This document shows, in pieces, positions 24,310 to 33,070 of a stretch of DNA of 35,593 nt (position 1 is the stretch's first letter; each line of letters opens with the position of its first letter). Source of the stretch: a bacterium (GTDB taxonomy: Bacteria > Bacillota > Clostridia > Lachnospirales > Lachnospiraceae); contig JAMPAG010000001.1 of NCBI GenBank assembly GCA_023667365.1, positions 415,800 through 451,392 on the forward strand. Reading direction: 5' to 3'. The notes beneath the pieces were generated by a model. That model worked only from the letters and a program-made list of their open reading frames with translations. It was not told where the DNA came from and searched no databases. The position numbers were made by a program, and so were the translations under genes.

Positions 24310-25395
24310 TTATCTGCCGGCATACATGTCCTCGTAATACGTCTGATAATCGCCGCTTGTCACATGCTCCATCCAGTCCATGTGTTCAAAATACCACTTG
24401 ATCGTCAGCTTAATGCCGTCCTTAAACATCGTCTCCGGATACCAGCCGACTTCTTCTTTAATCTTATCCGGTGCGATCGCATAGCGCCTGTCATGTCCCT
24501 TGCGGTCTTCCACATAGGTGATGAGGCTCTCATTGATATGCGCCTTGCGCGGATCGGTATCGGGGAGCATTTCCTTAAGACACTCCAGGATCGTATGAAT
24601 GATCTCAATATTCCGCTTCTCATTATGCCCGCCGATATTGTAGGTCTCGAACAGCCTGCCCTTTTCCTGCACCATGTCGATCGCTTTCGCGTGGTCCTCG
24701 ACATAAAGCCAGTCGCGGACATTTTTGCCGTCGCCGTATACGGGAAGCTTCTTGCCGTGCAGCGCATTATTGATCATGAGCGGGATCAGTTTTTCAGGAA
24801 ACTGATACGGTCCGTAATTGTTGGAACAGTTCGTGATATTCGCCGGAAAGCGGTAGGTGTCCATATACGCTTTCACGAGCATGTCCGAACTTGCCTTGCT
24901 CGCCGAATACGGACTGTGCGGCGCATACGGCGTCGTCTCATAGAAAAATGCATTTTCGTCATCCGGCAGGGAACCGTACACCTCATCCGTGGACACATGC
25001 AGGAAGCGCTTATCTTCCCGATAGCTTCCGTCCGGCAGCTCCCACGCCGCTCTGGCGCAGTTTAGCATGACCGCCGTTCCTAACACGTTCGTCCGCACAA
25101 ATACCTCCGGATTCTTAATGCTTCGGTCCACATGGCTTTCCGCGGCGAAGTTGACGACACGGTCGATCTCATTGTCTGCAAAAATCTTCGCGATCGCGTC
25201 CTTATCGCAAATATCCGCCTTGATAAATGTGTAATTGTCCCGCGCCTCCACATCTTTTAAGTTTTCCAGATTGCCCGCATAGGTCAACGCGTCCACATTG
25301 ATGATCCGGATCTTATCCCCATATTTCCGAAACATATAATGAATGTAATTCGAACCGATAAAGCCCGCTCCCCCCGTCACAAGATACGTTCTCAT
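24310..25395 (-). CDS. rfbB: dTDP-glucose 4,6-dehydratase
   Basis: Second step of dTDP-rhamnose synthesis; an NAD-dependent short-chain dehydrogenase-type enzyme. The 361-residue product has the Rossmann motif GGAGFIG (8-14), ESHVDRSI, STDEVYG (135-141) with the catalytic Thr-Asp-Glu, and the YxxxK pair Tyr163/Lys167 in PYSASKAS. NNYGPYQFPEKLIPL and HNEKRNIEI complete the family pattern. Full length and apparently active. No rfbD reductase follows. Confidence 0.97.
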   Translation of the reverse strand: MRTYLVTGGAGFIGSNYIHYMFRKYGDKIRIINVDALTYAGNLENLKDVEARDNYTFIKADICDKDAIAKIFADNEIDRVVNFAAESHVDRSIKNPEVFVRTNVLGTAVMLNCARAAWELPDGSYREDKRFLHVSTDEVYGSLPDDENAFFYETTPYAPHSPYSASKASSDMLVKAYMDTYRFPANITNCSNNYGPYQFPEKLIPLMINNALHGKKLPVYGDGKNVRDWLYVEDHAKAIDMVQEKGRLFETYNIGGHNEKRNIEIIHTILECLKEMLPDTDPRKAHINESLITYVEDRKGHDRRYAIAPDKIKEEVGWYPETMFKDGIKLTIKWYFEHMDWMEHVTSGDYQTYYEDMYAGR

Positions 25396-25457
25396 TTTTC
25401 TTTCCCTTTCTCCGGCTTTCCTTCCGGCTCTTATCTTAAATTCCTCAGTTCCCCGTT

Positions 25458-28400
25458 CTAATACCCGAGGTAGCTGTAATTCACGTCAACCTTGCCATTG
25501 ATGCCGTTGATCGTTCCTTTATCCGAATACTGCCACAGGTCGTATCTGCCCGTATAGGTCGGCTTTGTCGCGTACTGTGCAAGCCAGATCTTATAACTGC
25601 TTAAGCTCGACGCGTTCAGCTTATCCAAAAACCAGCTCTTGGAAGCGTAGATGCCCGGCGTATATCCGGCGTTGCGGATTGTCTCGCAGAATGCCCTGCA
25701 GACCGCCGTCCTTGTTTCCCTGCTGATCCCGTCCGCCCTTCCGCCGCTTGCCTCCGTGTCGATAAAAATAGGATACGATATTCTGTACTTTTGCACAAGA
25801 GCCAATACCATGGAGGCTTCCTCGACCGCTTCCACCTCATTGACTGCCTGCGTATAGAAATAAACACCGACCTGAATACCCGCCGCCTGCGCGCCCTCGA
25901 TATTTTTGCGGAACATGGCGTCCTCGATCAGCGCGCCCTGTGTGGAGCCGCGGAACCCGCAGCGGATGATGACATAGGACACACCGGAATTTTTAACGGC
26001 GGTCCAGTTGATATTGCCGTTCCACTTCGAGACATCGATGCCGAACGTCCCGTTTCCCATAGAAAGCACGCCGTTGTTTGCAAACGTATATTCCACGCCC
26101 TGGATGACCTGCTTACCAGTTACATAATTACCGTTTTTATCAAAATAATACGTTGCATTGTCGATCGTCTGCCATCCGGTATACTTATACTGCGTCGCCG
26201 ACTTGATATAAAACTTTTCCGCCGAATAATAATCGGATAACGTCGCCTCCACATAACTGCCGGATGCATTTTTGATATAAACCTGATTGCCGTTTACATC
26301 TTTTAACCTCGTTGTCGTGTCCGTGGAAGCGTCGCCTTTTACCGTGACCGTACAGGTTGCCGACAGTTGATTCCCGTTCACATCCTTATCGACCGTCGTT
26401 GCCGTAATTGTGACCGTTCCCGCTTTCATGCCCGTCACTTCACCGGTTCTCTCGTTGACGGCCGCAATGGCCGGATCCGAGCTTGTCCATGTAACCCACG
26501 TCTCCACGGCGCTCGTCGCTGTCGTTCCGTTCTTTACGACCGTTGCGACAAGCGTCAGCTTCGCACCGACGGCAAGCTCAGCCTTGTCCTTATCCATTTT
26601 GATGGAGAGCTCGCCCTTTTTGACCGTCACCGTGCAGCTCACTGTCAGATGATAGCCGTTCGCATCTTTATCGACTGTCGTTGCGGAGATCGTGACCGTT
26701 CCTTCCTTGACCGGCGTGATCTCGCCCGTTTTTTCATTGACGGTCGCGACCGCCTTATCCGAGCTCGTCCATGTAACAACGCCCTGCGTCGCGCTTGTCG
26801 TCGTTGTCCCGTTTTTGACGACCGTTGCGACAAGCGTCAGTTTCGTTCCCGTATAGACTTCCGCTTTATCCTTATCCAGCTTCACGGACAGCGTTGTGCT
26901 TACAGTCACCTCGCAGGTCGCTGTCAGGAGATTTCCGTCTGCACCCTTTTCCTTGCTCGTCACAGTGATTTTCGCGGTTCCCGCGCCCACTGCCTTTACT
27001 TTTCCGTTCTCGTCCACCGTCGCAACATTGGTGTCCGAGCTGCGCCAGGTCAGATGGTTCTTATCCGTATATTTGGTGCCGTCTGTCAGCTCCAGCGTTG
27101 CAGTCAGCGTCTGCTCTGTACCGATCGTCACTGCGAGCGTGGTCTTATCCAGCGTAACCGTCTTTGCCGTCGCCGCTTTTACGGTGACCGTGCATTCCGC
27201 GCTCTCGCTCTTCTCGCTGCCTGCCGTCTTTACCGTCACGGTGATCTTGGCGCTTCCCGCCGCCTTTGCCGTAATCTCGGCGTTTGCGCCGTTTCCGCTC
27301 ACGCTCACGAGATTCGGATCGCTGCTCGTCCATTCATACGTACAGTCCGACGCGCTTCCCTGGCTCATGCTCACTTCCGCCGTCAGTGTTGCCTTGCCGC
27401 CAATCGCCATGTCCGGGGACGGCGCGCCTTTTATAGTCACGCCCGATACGGTCGGCGTCAGTGTCGGTGTCGGCGTATCTGTCGGTGTGGGCGACGGCGT
27501 GTCTGTCGGTGTGGGCGACGGCGTGTCTGTCGGATCCGGCGTCGGCGTGTCTGTCGGTGTGTTTGTCGGATCCGGCGTCGGCGTATCTTCGGTTGACGGC
27601 TCTTCGGTCGTACCCGGCGTACCTTCCCCATTATTGGTCCGCGCCCTGCCGGTGTTATCTCCCGCGCGCTGCTCCGCTAACGCGTAAAATGTCCTGCCCG
27701 CCACAAGTGTCGGATCCGTGATCGCCGTTTTCGGAATCTCCGAATATCCCGCGTCATTGTTGATCGTCGTTTTGGTAGATTCCACCCATTCCACCGTATC
27801 CGGAAGCGTTCCGGTCACGGTCTCCTGCTCGATGACGGCGTTCATCTGCGTATCCTCTAACGCGACGTTGACCTCCGCCTCCGTCTTGATCTCATCCGCC
27901 ACCTCGATCTTTTCATAAACGATCGTATCGCGCACCTGCACGCTGGACGCGCATTCCACGATCTCATACCGCTCAGGCGCTTCCACCTTCACGCCGTATG
28001 TGCCGGGCGTCATGGCGTTGTGATAAATAATCCCGTCCATATCGTCGTCTTCGTAGACGATCTCCGAACCTGACGGCGGCGTCAGCGTCACGCGGAATGC
28101 CGCGTTGTTGATCAGCTTCCCCGTCGCGCTGTTCGTAAACTTCACTTTTAAGTCTTTTTCCACGGATGTCAGACTCACACGGACGGAGATCACTGCCTCC
28201 GGGTCTTCTTCCTCCTCCGGCAGGCCAGATTCATCGCCGCCCGCTTCCGGCGTGATGACCGGCTGCTTTGCCTGCTGCGCATCCGCTATGGCGACAAGCC
28301 CGCTCTTACCGACGATCCCCAAGTCCGCCAGCGCATGTCCGACGTCTTCCATCGTTGTCGCGCTGTCGTCCTGGTCGGAAGACCGCACGAAAAATACGCA

Positions 28401-29372
28401 CGCCAATGTGATGACTGCTAACAGAATGACAACGCCCGTCCCGCACACAAGCCAGTCCATTTTCGTAAAAGATGCAAATTTTTCCTCAAAAAAGGCGCTC
28501 ATCCGTTCCCCGAACGAGGCTTCGTTTTTCTTTTTTTTCTTTTTGGGACTCTGTTCCGTTTCGTCGTCATATCTCACGGCATCCCGCGTATGGACGGATG
28601 TTCCTCTCCGCGCGCCGCTTACTTCCGCGCTCCGTCCGGATGCCGGCGCCTTCGCTCTCTGGACGACTCCTCCTGCTTCCGCGTTCCGTCCGGATGCCGG
28701 CGCCTTCGCTCTCTGGACGACTCCTCCTGCTTCCGCGCTCCGTCCGGATGCCGGCGCCTTCACTCTCTGGACGACTTCTCCTGCTTCCGCGCTCCGTCCG
28801 GATGCCGGCGCCTTCGCTCTCTGAACGGCTCCTCCTGCTTCCGCGCTCCGTCCGGATGCCGGCGCCTTCGCTCTCTGGACGACTCCTCCTGCTTCCGCGT
28901 TCCGTCCGGATGCCGGCGCTTTCGCTCTCTGAACGGCTCCTCCTGCTTCTGCGCTCCGTCCGGATGCCGATGCCTTCGCTCTCTGAACGCCTCCGCCCGA
29001 CTCTGCGCGCTCCCTGTCTCCCGCGGGACGGCGCGCCTTTACCGGCTCCTCTGTAATCTTTGTTTCTCCTGTCTCCGCCACCGGAAGCCCGCTCATTTCA
29101 TAAGTCACTTCTTTGACCGGTGCATTCGCGTACTCCGCGTTTTTCTTCCGCGCAGCGAACGCGGCGGAAACCGCCTCCTGCGCCTGTCCGCCCTGCGCTG
29201 CTTCCGCGGACGCTGCCGCTTCCCGCGCCGCCGTCCCTAAAGGCGCTTTGCTTTTTTGTACCGCCCCGGGTTCAGGCGAAACGCCCAACAAATTCAGAGG
29301 ATCGAATAATTCTTCTTCCTCATCATCTATGTATGGCATTTTTATCTGTCGTGACTGCTGTTTCTGATCCAT
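25458..29372 (-). CDS. Giant membrane-anchored GH25 lysozyme with Big_2 repeats and cytoplasmic 18-residue repeats
   Basis: A 1304-residue surface protein. Order: acidic N-terminus; seven 18-residue repeats (126-251, consensus [18 protein letters not shown]); a Lys-rich patch (277-282); one membrane helix (~306-329); a SpaA/prealbumin-like beta domain (~395-495); a Thr/Pro/Asp linker of TPTDTPSP units (594-641); four Big_2 Ig-like domains (645-731, 736-825, 828-917, 921-1012; the last two nearly alike); choline-binding-type Trp/Tyr/Gly repeats ([17 protein letters not shown], 1064-1107); and a GH25 domain (1108-1304) with GIDVSKWNG (Asp1113) and FIDTE (Asp1205, Glu1207). The Lys patch before the helix puts the N-terminus inside. 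Start: the ATG at 29372 lies below a good promoter at 29450-29478; a frame open to 29501 begins upstream of it. Confidence 0.9.
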   Translation of the reverse strand: MDQKQQSRQIKMPYIDDEEEELFDPLNLLGVSPEPGAVQKSKAPLGTAAREAAASAEAAQGGQAQEAVSAAFAARKKNAEYANAPVKEVTYEMSGLPVAETGETKITEEPVKARRPAGDRERAESGGGVQRAKASASGRSAEAGGAVQRAKAPASGRNAEAGGVVQRAKAPASGRSAEAGGAVQRAKAPASGRSAEAGEVVQRVKAPASGRSAEAGGVVQRAKAPASGRNAEAGGVVQRAKAPASGRSAEVSGARRGTSVHTRDAVRYDDETEQSPKKKKKKNEASFGERMSAFFEEKFASFTKMDWLVCGTGVVILLAVITLACVFFVRSSDQDDSATTMEDVGHALADLGIVGKSGLVAIADAQQAKQPVITPEAGGDESGLPEEEEDPEAVISVRVSLTSVEKDLKVKFTNSATGKLINNAAFRVTLTPPSGSEIVYEDDDMDGIIYHNAMTPGTYGVKVEAPERYEIVECASSVQVRDTIVYEKIEVADEIKTEAEVNVALEDTQMNAVIEQETVTGTLPDTVEWVESTKTTINNDAGYSEIPKTAITDPTLVAGRTFYALAEQRAGDNTGRARTNNGEGTPGTTEEPSTEDTPTPDPTNTPTDTPTPDPTDTPSPTPTDTPSPTPTDTPTPTLTPTVSGVTIKGAPSPDMAIGGKATLTAEVSMSQGSASDCTYEWTSSDPNLVSVSGNGANAEITAKAAGSAKITVTVKTAGSEKSESAECTVTVKAATAKTVTLDKTTLAVTIGTEQTLTATLELTDGTKYTDKNHLTWRSSDTNVATVDENGKVKAVGAGTAKITVTSKEKGADGNLLTATCEVTVSTTLSVKLDKDKAEVYTGTKLTLVATVVKNGTTTTSATQGVVTWTSSDKAVATVNEKTGEITPVKEGTVTISATTVDKDANGYHLTVSCTVTVKKGELSIKMDKDKAELAVGAKLTLVATVVKNGTTATSAVETWVTWTSSDPAIAAVNERTGEVTGMKAGTVTITATTVDKDVNGNQLSATCTVTVKGDASTDTTTRLKDVNGNQVYIKNASGSYVEATLSDYYSAEKFYIKSATQYKYTGWQTIDNATYYFDKNGNYVTGKQVIQGVEYTFANNGVLSMGNGTFGIDVSKWNGNINWTAVKNSGVSYVIIRCGFRGSTQGALIEDAMFRKNIEGAQAAGIQVGVYFYTQAVNEVEAVEEASMVLALVQKYRISYPIFIDTEASGGRADGISRETRTAVCRAFCETIRNAGYTPGIYASKSWFLDKLNASSLSSYKIWLAQYATKPTYTGRYDLWQYSDKGTINGINGKVDVNYSYLGY
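27450..27593. repeat. [14 protein letters not shown] low-complexity tract
   Basis: DNA encoding residues 594-641 of the giant GH25 protein is made of short tandem units reading GTCGGTGTGGGCGACGGCGT and variants on the plus strand. It encodes a Thr/Pro/Asp spacer that probably extends the extracellular part away from the membrane. Unit number is likely to vary between strains. Confidence 0.75.
28620..28997. repeat. Seven in-frame 54-nt tandem repeats
   Basis: Seven copies of a 54-nt unit (378 nt in all) encode the 18-residue repeats 126-251 of the giant GH25 protein. Copies differ at a few codons (Asn/Ser, Ala/Val/Glu changes), and the first is the most divergent. As each unit is a multiple of three, gain or loss by slippage or recombination keeps the frame. 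Confidence 0.92.
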
Positions 29373-29449
29373 AAATAACCCCATTTCCGTACATTGCGGC
29401 GATCGCATCAGGGCATATTTCGGGCACATTCTGCAACCGCTTCCTGTAC

Positions 29450-29478
29450 ATTTTACCATTATCCGTTTCTTTAAGCAA
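29450..29478 (-). promoter_or_regulatory. Sigma70/SigA-type promoter for the giant GH25 gene
   Basis: On the minus strand, TTGCTT (-35, 29478-29473) and TAAAAT (-10, 29455-29450) are spaced by exactly 17 nt. Transcription would begin about 70 nt before the ATG at 29372. This is the likely head of the leftward rfbB-rfbA-lysozyme-exporter transcript. Confidence 0.6.
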
Positions 29479-29582
29479 CCAAAGATGCCCTTTTTCCACA
29501 TGAATTTTGCCCGTCTATTTATTAGACGCGCGCGAAATCAAATGGTTTGTGACAATTTTTTCCGTTATTTATCGCGAAACTC

Positions 29583-29622
29583 TTGACATTTATCGCAAAA
29601 ATAGTCACAATTGTAGTACTAC
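29583..29622 (+). promoter_or_regulatory. Promoter and palindromic site before the zinc-ribbon gene
   Basis: A perfect -35 TTGACA (29583-29588), a 17-nt spacer and a CACAAT -10 (29606-29611) read rightwards. The palindrome GTAGTACTAC (29613-29622) sits at the predicted start point, and TTTATCGC occurs twice (about 29568 and 29589). These look like operator-type sites in the divergent region. No regulator is known. Confidence 0.5.
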
Positions 29623-29661
29623 TTTTACATTTTCTGTCTTTGCAAGAAAGAGGCTAGCGTC

Positions 29662-29988
29662 ATGATGTATGTACATTACTGTAAACGCTGTTCCAGAATC
29701 CATATGTTAAACGGACATAAAATGTATTGTCCGAAATGTGAACAGCCCTTAACGGAACTTCGGATACCTTATATGGAATACGTAAGTATGGATCGCGAAG
29801 AACGGGAACTGTTCCGGCGTGACTGTCAGAACGAAACCGTGCTCGAACAGCTTTCCGCACATTACCGCATGTACAAATACAGCAAATGGTATAAAAAGCT
29901 TCAGGAAGCGAACAGAGCCGTCCAGCCGGATGCCGTTGCATTCTGTATGGCGGAAAATTCTGTTACGCACAGTTCTCCGGCACCTTAA
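29662..29988 (+). CDS. Small zinc-ribbon protein of unknown function
   Basis: A 108-residue protein with two CxxC pairs, HYCKRCSRIHMLNGHKMYCP (Cys7/Cys10) and YCPKCEQPL (Cys23/Cys26), enough to bind one Zn ion as a zinc ribbon. The rest is helical and charged (MDREERELFRRDCQNETVLEQL) with many Tyr/Lys residues. It could bind nucleic acid or a protein partner; I recognise no specific family. AGAGG lies 8 nt before the first ATG; a second ATG follows at once. It has its own promoter and a very strong terminator, so it is a single-gene unit diverging from the giant GH25 gene. Confidence 0.75.
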   Translation: MMYVHYCKRCSRIHMLNGHKMYCPKCEQPLTELRIPYMEYVSMDREERELFRRDCQNETVLEQLSAHYRMYKYSKWYKKLQEANRAVQPDAVAFCMAENSVTHSSPAP

Positions 29989-30039
29989 ATTTCTTGCAGG
30001 CGTCACGCATACCAAAACAAGAGCCGGATGCGTTTTTCT

Positions 30040-30084
30040 AAAACAAAAAAGACCAGCCTTCGACCGACCGGTCTTTTTTGTTTT
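30040..30084 (+). terminator. Strong bidirectional terminator
   Basis: AAAACAAAAAAGACC and its exact inverse (30070-30084) form a perfect 15-bp stem with a 15-nt loop, with long T tracts in both directions. It lies about 50 nt after the stop of the zinc-ribbon gene and isolates it from the next gene. Confidence 0.9.
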
Positions 30085-30103
30085 GTCTTTTCGATTCTTT
30101 TCA

Positions 30104-30132
30104 TGGACATTCCGAAAAAAATATACTAAAAT
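30104..30132 (+). promoter_or_regulatory. Sigma70/SigA-type promoter for the SGNH-like gene
   Basis: TGGACA (30104-30109), a 17-nt spacer and TAAAAT (30127-30132) match the consensus at five of six positions each. Transcription would begin near 30139, about 38 nt before the ATG, directly after the terminator above. Confidence 0.65.
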
Positions 30133-30176
30133 GGGGAAAGATATTACAAGAATACCAAATGAGAAAGGACAACCTT

Positions 30177-31196
30177 ATGGGACACAGACATCCGATCGAT
30201 GAAGAATATGAATACGGGGAAAAAGGCTTTTTTTCCGGCCAGCGGCTGTTGATATTGATCCCGCTTGCCGCAATTGTTCTCGTCATTATTTTTTGTATTG
30301 CGAAAGTTCTGATCTGGGACAAAGGGACGCGCTTCCGGTACGACGCACCGGAGGATCTCTCCGCTCTGGACTCCGATCCGATGGATTATTACTGCTCCAT
30401 GGATCCCGAACTGCTTGCAGGGCGCGACGACAAGGAAACCCAGATCCTGTTTCTCGGCGATGATATTCTGACCTATGGCTCGCAGGAAAGCAGCATCCCG
30501 GTCCGGACTGCGGCTGCTACGGGCGCGACCGTCTACAATTGCGCGTTTCCCGGTTCCAGTTTTGCAAGCCGCTATGAAACCTTCAACGAGGAATACTGCA
30601 CGGATGTATTTTCGTTCGTGCGCATCGCCTATTGTATCAAATCGGGAGATTTCACACTGCTTGATGCCTACAAAACCGAAGCGGATATTTACGATCCGTC
30701 CTTTGACACGGCGGTCACGCAGCTCCAGATGATCGATTTTAACCAGATCGACATGATCTTTCTCGGTTATGGGACTCATGATTACTTAAACGGATATGCA
30801 ACCGCAGCCGCCGATAACCAGAAGTCGGTCACTTCCATGACCGGCGCGCTCTATACGGGAATCGACGTGATCCATGAGGCCTATCCCCATATCCGTTTTA
30901 TCGTACTTGCACCGACATTCTGTTTTTATGATGAAGGCAACGGCACATTAAGTCCCGGAGACGTCCGCCGCGTCGGCGCTTCGGACGAAAATCTCGGCGG
31001 CTATGTCGTCGCTCTGCATGCCATGTGCGAGCTTGCCGGTTCTTCGTTTCTTGACACCTACTTCGGTATTCCGCTGAGTGCTGAAAACGCGCAGGAATAT
31101 TTAGTGGACAACATTCATGTCAATGATGAGGTGCGCAGGCTGATCGCCGACAGGGTGATCGACTTTATCGAAAACAAACTGAAAATTTATTCATAA
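30177..31196 (+). CDS. Membrane-anchored SGNH/GDSL-like protein, atypical active site
   Basis: A 339-residue protein with a cytoplasmic N-terminus, one membrane helix (~23-47) and an outside SGNH-hydrolase-like domain. Block I is LFLGDDILTYG (92-101), block II CAFPGSSFA, block III LGYGTHDYL (196-204) and block V VDNIHVND near the end, the expected order for esterases or O-acetyl hydrolases/transferases. The nucleophile Ser of block I is replaced by Asp96 and the block III Asn by His201, so ordinary esterase chemistry is doubtful. Start: the ATG at 30177 has AAAGGA 7 nt upstream; longer frames begin before or within the promoter. The 3' end overlaps the convergent epimerase gene by 10 nt. Confidence 0.8.
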   Translation: MGHRHPIDEEYEYGEKGFFSGQRLLILIPLAAIVLVIIFCIAKVLIWDKGTRFRYDAPEDLSALDSDPMDYYCSMDPELLAGRDDKETQILFLGDDILTYGSQESSIPVRTAAATGATVYNCAFPGSSFASRYETFNEEYCTDVFSFVRIAYCIKSGDFTLLDAYKTEADIYDPSFDTAVTQLQMIDFNQIDMIFLGYGTHDYLNGYATAAADNQKSVTSMTGALYTGIDVIHEAYPHIRFIVLAPTFCFYDEGNGTLSPGDVRRVGASDENLGGYVVALHAMCELAGSSFLDTYFGIPLSAENAQEYLVDNIHVNDEVRRLIADRVIDFIENKLKIYS

Positions 31197-32188
31197 TGGT
31201 AATATTCCTTAAACCATGCGACAAATTCTTTCAGACCGTCTTCAATGGATGTGTCCGGCTTAAAGTCGTAATCACGCATCAGGTCGGATACATCCGCATA
31301 AGTCTGGTACACGTCTCCCGGCTGCATCGGGAGATATTCTTTTTTTGCCTCCCTGCCAAGACAGCGCTCCAGCGTCCCGATAAAATCCATCAGTTTCACG
31401 GGCTTGTTATTTCCGATATTGTAAATCTTGTAGGCGGCTCCCAGATCGTCCTCCGCAGGCGGATTGCCGAGGATGTTTACAACGCCCGTGACGATGTCGT
31501 CAATATAAGTGAAGTCCCGCATCATATCACCGTTGTTGTAAATCTGGATCGGTTCTCCCTCCATGATCTTTTTCGCGAATTTGAAATACGCCATATCGGG
31601 GCGTCCCAGCGGTCCGTAAACCGTGAAAAAACGAAGTCCCGTCGCCTTGATGCCGTACAACTTACAGTAGGCATATGCCATCAGCTCGTCCGACTTCTTT
31701 GTCGCCGCATACAGACTGACCGGGCGGTCCACCTTGTCCGTCGTCTCAAACGGCACCTTGTTATTCCCGCCATAAACGGAGCTTGACGACGCATAGACGA
31801 GATGCTGTACGGGATAATGCCGGCACGCTTCCAGGATCCGATAAAAACCGATGACGTTCGATTCGATGTAGGAATCCGGGTTATCAATGCTGTAGCGCAC
31901 ACCCGCCTGCGCGCCGAGATTGACGACAATATCCGGCCGGTATTGCTCAAACACCTCTCTGACGTCGTTTTCTTCCGCAAGATTTCCTTTTACAAACGTA
32001 TACTTTTCCTGCTGCATCAGGTATTTCAGGCGTTCCTCTTTCAGCCTCACGTCATAATAATCCGTCAGACTGTCAAAGCCGATGACGCGCGCCCCCCGCT
32101 CCAACAGGCGTTTGGATAAAAAATAACCGATAAAGCCCGCTCCTCCCGTGATTAGATAGTTCTTACCCGTATCAAGTTCCTTCCTCAT
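31187..32188 (-). CDS. NAD-dependent epimerase, UDP-glucuronate 4-epimerase-like
   Basis: Likely converts UDP-glucuronate to UDP-galacturonate, a precursor for acidic glycans. The 333-residue protein has the Rossmann GGAGFIG (15-21), the segment LTDYYDVRLKEERL typical of this group (CapI/LpsL), VVNLGAQAGVRYSIDNP, the YASSSSVYGGNNKVPF loop, the YxxxK pair in YAATKKS and RFFTVYGPLGRPDMA. The start at 32188 has GAGGAA about 7 nt upstream; the longer frame to 32251 runs into the upstream gene. It ends in a 10-nt overlap with the SGNH-like gene, each stop lying inside the other gene. Other 4-epimerase substrates are possible. Confidence 0.9.
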   Translation of the reverse strand: MRKELDTGKNYLITGGAGFIGYFLSKRLLERGARVIGFDSLTDYYDVRLKEERLKYLMQQEKYTFVKGNLAEENDVREVFEQYRPDIVVNLGAQAGVRYSIDNPDSYIESNVIGFYRILEACRHYPVQHLVYASSSSVYGGNNKVPFETTDKVDRPVSLYAATKKSDELMAYAYCKLYGIKATGLRFFTVYGPLGRPDMAYFKFAKKIMEGEPIQIYNNGDMMRDFTYIDDIVTGVVNILGNPPAEDDLGAAYKIYNIGNNKPVKLMDFIGTLERCLGREAKKEYLPMQPGDVYQTYADVSDLMRDYDFKPDTSIEDGLKEFVAWFKEYYHYE

Positions 32189-32208
32189 TCTAAATTCCTC
32201 TTTTTTCT

Positions 32209-33012
32209 TTATTCTTTGATGGAAAAACCGTTGTGCCGCGCGGCAAGCCATGCCTCCATATAAATATCATAACCGTCCACCGTCGCGATATAATAAAAGG
32301 AATAATCTTCCATGTTTCCATTCATCTGTTTGATATGATGCACGACAACGCATTCCGTCCTGTTCGCGCGCGCGAGCGTCGTCAGCTTCTCCGCGTCGAG
32401 GACCGGCGCTTCGATCGCATCATATAGTTCGTTGTGCGCGTTCCAACGGTCGATAATGACCTCCCGCCCATAGGGCGATACGATCTCCGCCGTATACTGT
32501 CTGGTGTATTCGATCAGACTGAGCGGAAACGCCGCAACGACCATGTATTCCACATCGTCATTCAGGATCTCGTCGCACACATTGATCGCCGCCTGCGGAA
32601 GATGCTGCGGATTCTCCGCGAGCGTATAGTTCCCGTTTTTGAACACATTCTTTCCCCCCGCCATCACAACCGCGATTCCCGCCGCGCACACAAACACCCG
32701 GATGGCTTTATGTTGCCCGTTCACCGCCGCGTGACAGATTGCATAGCAGACCGTCGCCGCGCAGGGCAGCAGCCAGAGCTGGCGATAAAAGATCTCGTTA
32801 TCCATGATCGTGTGTATGATCACATGCGCCGTCGGCGGAAACACAAACAAAAGAAGCACCGTAAACGGAACATATAAAAAGAGCAGACGTTTCTGTTTTT
32901 CTTTTTCCGCGGCAAAAAGATAACACACCGCCAGCAGATAGCAGGTCAGATAGAGACTCTCTCCTTTATAACTGCGCAGCGTTTCCGCGATGATATGCGT
33001 TGTCTCCCCCAT
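32209..33012 (-). CDS. Membrane protein of unknown function
   Basis: A 267-residue protein. The first half holds about four hydrophobic segments (YLTCYLLAVCYLFA, FLYVPFTVLLLFVFPP, LWLLPCAATVCYAICHA, RVFVCAAGIAVVMAGG). The second half (~130-267) is soluble, with mixed strands and helices (VEYMVVAAFPLSLIEYTRQ, TECVVVHHIKQMNG). This plan resembles the C-terminal part of GT-C-type membrane proteins, whose last soluble domain lies outside. No motif fixes a function. It may act with the longer membrane protein just upstream as a split pair (inference). It begins 59 nt after that gene, with the hairpin at 33038-33070 between them, and ends 20 nt before the epimerase start. Confidence 0.65.
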   Translation of the reverse strand: MGETTHIIAETLRSYKGESLYLTCYLLAVCYLFAAEKEKQKRLLFLYVPFTVLLLFVFPPTAHVIIHTIMDNEIFYRQLWLLPCAATVCYAICHAAVNGQHKAIRVFVCAAGIAVVMAGGKNVFKNGNYTLAENPQHLPQAAINVCDEILNDDVEYMVVAAFPLSLIEYTRQYTAEIVSPYGREVIIDRWNAHNELYDAIEAPVLDAEKLTTLARANRTECVVVHHIKQMNGNMEDYSFYYIATVDGYDIYMEAWLAARHNGFSIKE

Positions 33013-33037
33013 ACGGTCCCTCCTTTCTTATGCCGGC

Positions 33038-33070
33038 AAAATCGCGCAAAGCGCGCTTTTGCGCGATTTT
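33038..33070. terminator. GC-rich hairpin between the two membrane-protein genes
   Basis: AAAATCGCGCAAA (33038-33050) pairs perfectly with TTTGCGCGATTTT (33058-33070), a 13-bp stem with a 7-nt GC-rich loop. It abuts the stop of the upstream membrane protein. The stronger T run (six) is on the plus strand; on the sense minus strand only four U follow. It may partly stop transcripts between two genes that otherwise look co-transcribed. Confidence 0.7.

Noticed and set aside
26367..27687. Long plus-strand frames (up to 409 codons) inside the giant GH25 gene
   Set aside because: They are mirror frames of the Big_2 repeat coding sequence, Arg/Cys-rich and without SD or motif support.
28524..28546. 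Homopolymer-like T tract (Lys codons) as a phase-variation switch
   Set aside because: The tract is broken by C residues on the plus strand, so no long uniform run exists to slip.
28472..29240. Plus-strand frames made of [20 protein letters not shown] repeats
   Set aside because: These are the antisense reading of the 54-nt repeats; the minus-strand reading fits one continuous protein.
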